A stretch of 41,855 bases of DNA from Streptomyces sp. MA5143a (GTDB taxonomy: Bacteria > Actinomycetota > Actinomycetes > Streptomycetales > Streptomycetaceae), in assembly GCF_900290235.1 (NCBI RefSeq), contig NZ_OLMK01000133.1, positions 1-41,855 of the forward strand. Reading direction: 5' to 3'. Positions 39,937 to 41,855 of this stretch are shown here, in pieces. The first letter of the stretch is position 1, and each line of letters opens with the position of its first letter. Both the position numbers and the translations under genes were made by a program. The notes under the pieces are model-generated. The model saw only the letters and a program-made list of their open reading frames with translations, was not told the origin of the DNA and made no database searches.

Positions 39937-40710
39937 ATGTCCACCACTGCCACCATGTCCCCCACGGCCTCGATCGCCGTACTGCACACCAGCTTGCTGT
40001 TCGTCAGCCCTGATTCAGTCATCAACGAGTACCTCTCGGAACTCGCGCCGGACGCCAAGGTCCTGCACTTCGTCGACAGCGACGTGCTCGCCGCCGTGGT
40101 GCGCGACGGCGAGGTCTCACCTGCCAGCACGCAGCGCATGGTGCATCTGGCCCAAGCCGCGCAGGCCGCGGGCGCCGACGTCATCTTCTCCGCCTGCTCC
40201 TCGGTCGGTCCGGCCATCGACGTGGCCCGACGCCTGGTCTCCGTCCCGATCGTCAAGATCGACGACGCGATGGCCGCGTCAGCGGTCGAGACCGCGGACG
40301 CCATCGGCGTCCTGGCGACGGTCCCCACGACGCTGCCGCCGACCCGTGCCCTCGTCGAGGAGAAGGCCCGGGCGGTCGGTCGCGACATCACCGTCCAGGA
40401 GCTGCTCTGCGAGGGGGCCTTCTCGGTGCTGATGTCCGGTGACCGCGACGGCCATGACGCGATAGTGCTGGGCGGGGCACGGGCGCTGGCCAAGGAAGTC
40501 GACGTGATCGTGCTGGCCCAGGCGTCCATGGCACCGCTGGCTCCCGCGATCACCGAAGCCGTCGGCAAGCCCGTGCTCTCCAGCCCGCGCAGCGGAACGG
40601 AGAACGCGGTGCGTGTGCTGCACGAGCAGACGGCTGAACCTGCCCATGCCGCAGCGAGCGCCTGGGAGACCACGCAAACGCAATGGCAGGGAGGCTGCGG
40701 AGCGAGGTGA
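39937..40710 (+). CDS. Asp/Glu racemase-superfamily protein
   Basis: A 257-residue protein of the aspartate/glutamate/hydantoin racemase and maleate isomerase superfamily. The first active-site cysteine is in DVIFSACSSVGPAIDVA. The second expected cysteine region appears as VIVLAQASMAPL, where Ala/Ser stands in place of Cys; a C-T or C-A would be normal for a two-cysteine racemase. One-cysteine members include arylmalonate decarboxylase. IGVLATVPTTLPPTRALVEE is the typical central segment. ATG at 39937 follows GGAG. Between aldolase and isomerase genes it may racemise, isomerise or decarboxylate an acid of the pathway. The reaction is not determinable here. Confidence 0.78.
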   Translation: MSTTATMSPTASIAVLHTSLLFVSPDSVINEYLSELAPDAKVLHFVDSDVLAAVVRDGEVSPASTQRMVHLAQAAQAAGADVIFSACSSVGPAIDVARRLVSVPIVKIDDAMAASAVETADAIGVLATVPTTLPPTRALVEEKARAVGRDITVQELLCEGAFSVLMSGDRDGHDAIVLGGARALAKEVDVIVLAQASMAPLAPAITEAVGKPVLSSPRSGTENAVRVLHEQTAEPAHAAASAWETTQTQWQGGCGAR

Positions 40711-40757
40711 TTGAACCACTGACCGAGGCCGTCCCCTGCCGCAACACAGGAGCCAGC

Positions 40758-41576
40758 ATGCCGAAGTTCGCAGCGAACCTGTCCATGATGTACACCGAGC
40801 ACGATTTCCTCGACCGCTTCGCCGCGGCCTCATCTGATGGCTTCCAGGGGGTCGAGTACCTCTTCCCCTATGCGTACGACGCCGCCGAGCTGCGCCGTCG
40901 GCTCGACGAACACGCCCTGGTGCAGGTGCTCTTCAACGCACCCGCAGGAGCGTGGGAATCCGGAGAGCGCGGGATGGCGGCACTGCCCGGACGTGAGGCG
41001 GAGACGCGTTCCGTCGTGGACCGGGCGCTGGAGTACGCGGGGGTGCTGGGCTGCCCTCGGGTGCACCTGATGGCCGGGCTGGTCCGACCGGACGCGACAC
41101 CGACCGAGCGGGCCAAGCACCGCGACACCTACCTGACCAACCTGGCCTGGGCCGCGGAACGGGCCGATGCGGCGGGCGTCGACATCCTGATCGAGCCGAT
41201 CAACGGCCGAGACATGCCGGGGTATTTCCTGAGCACCCAGGCCGAGGCCCACGCCGTGGTGCGGGAGGTGGGAGCCTCCCATCTCAAGGTGCAGCTCGAC
41301 CTCTACCACTGCCAGATCGTCGAGGGCGACCTCACCACGACACTGCGCCGCGACCTGCCGACCGGCCGGGTCGGTCATCTGCAGATCGCGGGTGTGCCCG
41401 ACCGGGGTGAGCCCGACCAGGGTGAGTTCAACGTCCTCCATCTGCTCGACGTGGTCGACGAGCTGGGCTTCGACGGGTGGATCGGCTGTGAGTACCGCCC
41501 CCGCGCCGGCACGAGCGAAGGTCTTGGCTGGCTCGACGACTACCGCAGCCACCGAGCAGAAAGCCCACGAGGATGA
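40758..41576 (+). CDS. OtnI/hydroxypyruvate isomerase-like sugar acid isomerase
   Basis: A 272-residue TIM-barrel of the xylose-isomerase-like superfamily, Hyi/OtnI branch. It opens PKFAANLSMMYTEHDFLDRF and has GFQGVEYLFPYAYDA, VLFNAPAGAWESGERG, ILIEPINGRDMPGYFLST (metal/active-site Glu) and VQLDLYHCQIVEGDL. It ends with GCEYRPRAGTSEGLGWL (second Glu). OtnI converts 2-oxo-tetronate to 3-oxo-tetronate ahead of OtnK. ATG at 40758 has AGGAG five bases upstream; the longer frame from 40683 overlaps the racemase-like gene. With the DUF1537 kinase it identifies the operon as acid-sugar catabolism. Bases 41577-41733 show no supported gene. Confidence 0.88.
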   Translation: MPKFAANLSMMYTEHDFLDRFAAASSDGFQGVEYLFPYAYDAAELRRRLDEHALVQVLFNAPAGAWESGERGMAALPGREAETRSVVDRALEYAGVLGCPRVHLMAGLVRPDATPTERAKHRDTYLTNLAWAAERADAAGVDILIEPINGRDMPGYFLSTQAEAHAVVREVGASHLKVQLDLYHCQIVEGDLTTTLRRDLPTGRVGHLQIAGVPDRGEPDQGEFNVLHLLDVVDELGFDGWIGCEYRPRAGTSEGLGWLDDYRSHRAESPRG

Positions 41577-41733
41577 GCGGTACCGCCTCGACCCCGACCT
41601 GGTCACCTTGACACAACCTCCACCGCACAACTCCTCACCGCCGACCCGGCCGCCCGCGACATCACCGCCATCCACCAGCGTCACGTCGACGACGACTCCG
41701 CCCCCACGCGCCCCGTCCTGAAGGAGACCCACC

Positions 41734-41855
41734 GTGTCTGACACCGCCGTGCCCCCCGGCATCACACTCGGCACCGACACCACGCTCGTGCACAACCCCT
41801 ACACCGGCGAGGTCATCGCCGCCGTGCCCACCATCGACATCACCACCCTCAACAG
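41734..41855 (+). CDS. probable aldehyde dehydrogenase, 5' end only
   Basis: GTG at 41734 follows AAGGAG at eight bases and opens a frame that runs off the window. The visible 40 residues include LVHNPYTGEVIAAVPT, the N-terminal NP-TGEVIA-VP pattern of NAD(P)-dependent aldehyde dehydrogenases. In this operon it could oxidise the aldehyde released by the aldolase. Only the start is seen, so the call is tentative. Confidence 0.5.
   Translation, partial: MSDTAVPPGITLGTDTTLVHNPYTGEVIAAVPTIDITTLN

Overview
The window is high-GC DNA with frequent GTG starts, four-base gene overlaps and strong Shine-Dalgarno (SD) sequences. It carries a tap-tpg pair, the telomere-capping genes of linear Streptomyces replicons (23.4-26.3 kb), and a second, broken tpg piece at the extreme left edge. 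Both, together with many decayed transposases, point to a Streptomyces chromosome arm or a large linear plasmid. The species cannot be told from the sequence.

Layout. 0-2.2 kb: tpg fragment, MFS transporter, scrambled GlxA-type regulator. 2.2-7.2 kb: a tight minus-strand operon of seven genes: type III PLP decarboxylase, AcpS-type phosphopantetheinyl transferase, 3-aminobutyryl-CoA ammonia-lyase-like hotdog protein, AMP-forming ligase, acyl carrier protein, ectoine synthase (EctC) and an EctA-like acetyltransferase, with the MFS gene following on the same strand. It has no EctB or EctD. It looks like a carrier-protein-based small-molecule pathway that has recruited ectoine enzymes, and it is the best candidate for an undescribed system here. 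7.2-8.3 kb: dead IS5-type transposase. 8.3-19.4 kb: a GAF/PucR regulator divergent from a catabolic operon (ribose-type ABC importer, SMP-30 lactonase, SDR, acyl-CoA ligase, thiolase), plausibly for import and beta-oxidation-like breakdown of a lactone or glycosylated acid.

20-28 kb: anti-sigma-type ATPase, IS701 relic, 2'-5' RNA ligase-like protein, and then an ankyrin-tap-tpg cassette sitting between two halves of a Tn3-family transposase. Five GTAC boxes spaced exactly 11 bp lie just upstream of tap. 28-36.4 kb: GNAT, broken alpha/beta hydrolase, SDR with divergent TetR, a mosaic of kinase, binding-protein and IS fragments, an orphan solute-binding protein, and a MarR-controlled pair. 36.4-41.9 kb: deleted aspA, then a four-carbon acid-sugar operon (DUF1537 kinase, class II aldolase, Asp/Glu racemase-like protein, OtnI-like isomerase, start of a probable aldehyde dehydrogenase).

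Intact operons alternate with stretches of relics showing internal deletions, inversions and short tandem repeats, as expected in unstable arm DNA. All family assignments come from reading the translated sequence and recalled family motifs; no database search was run.
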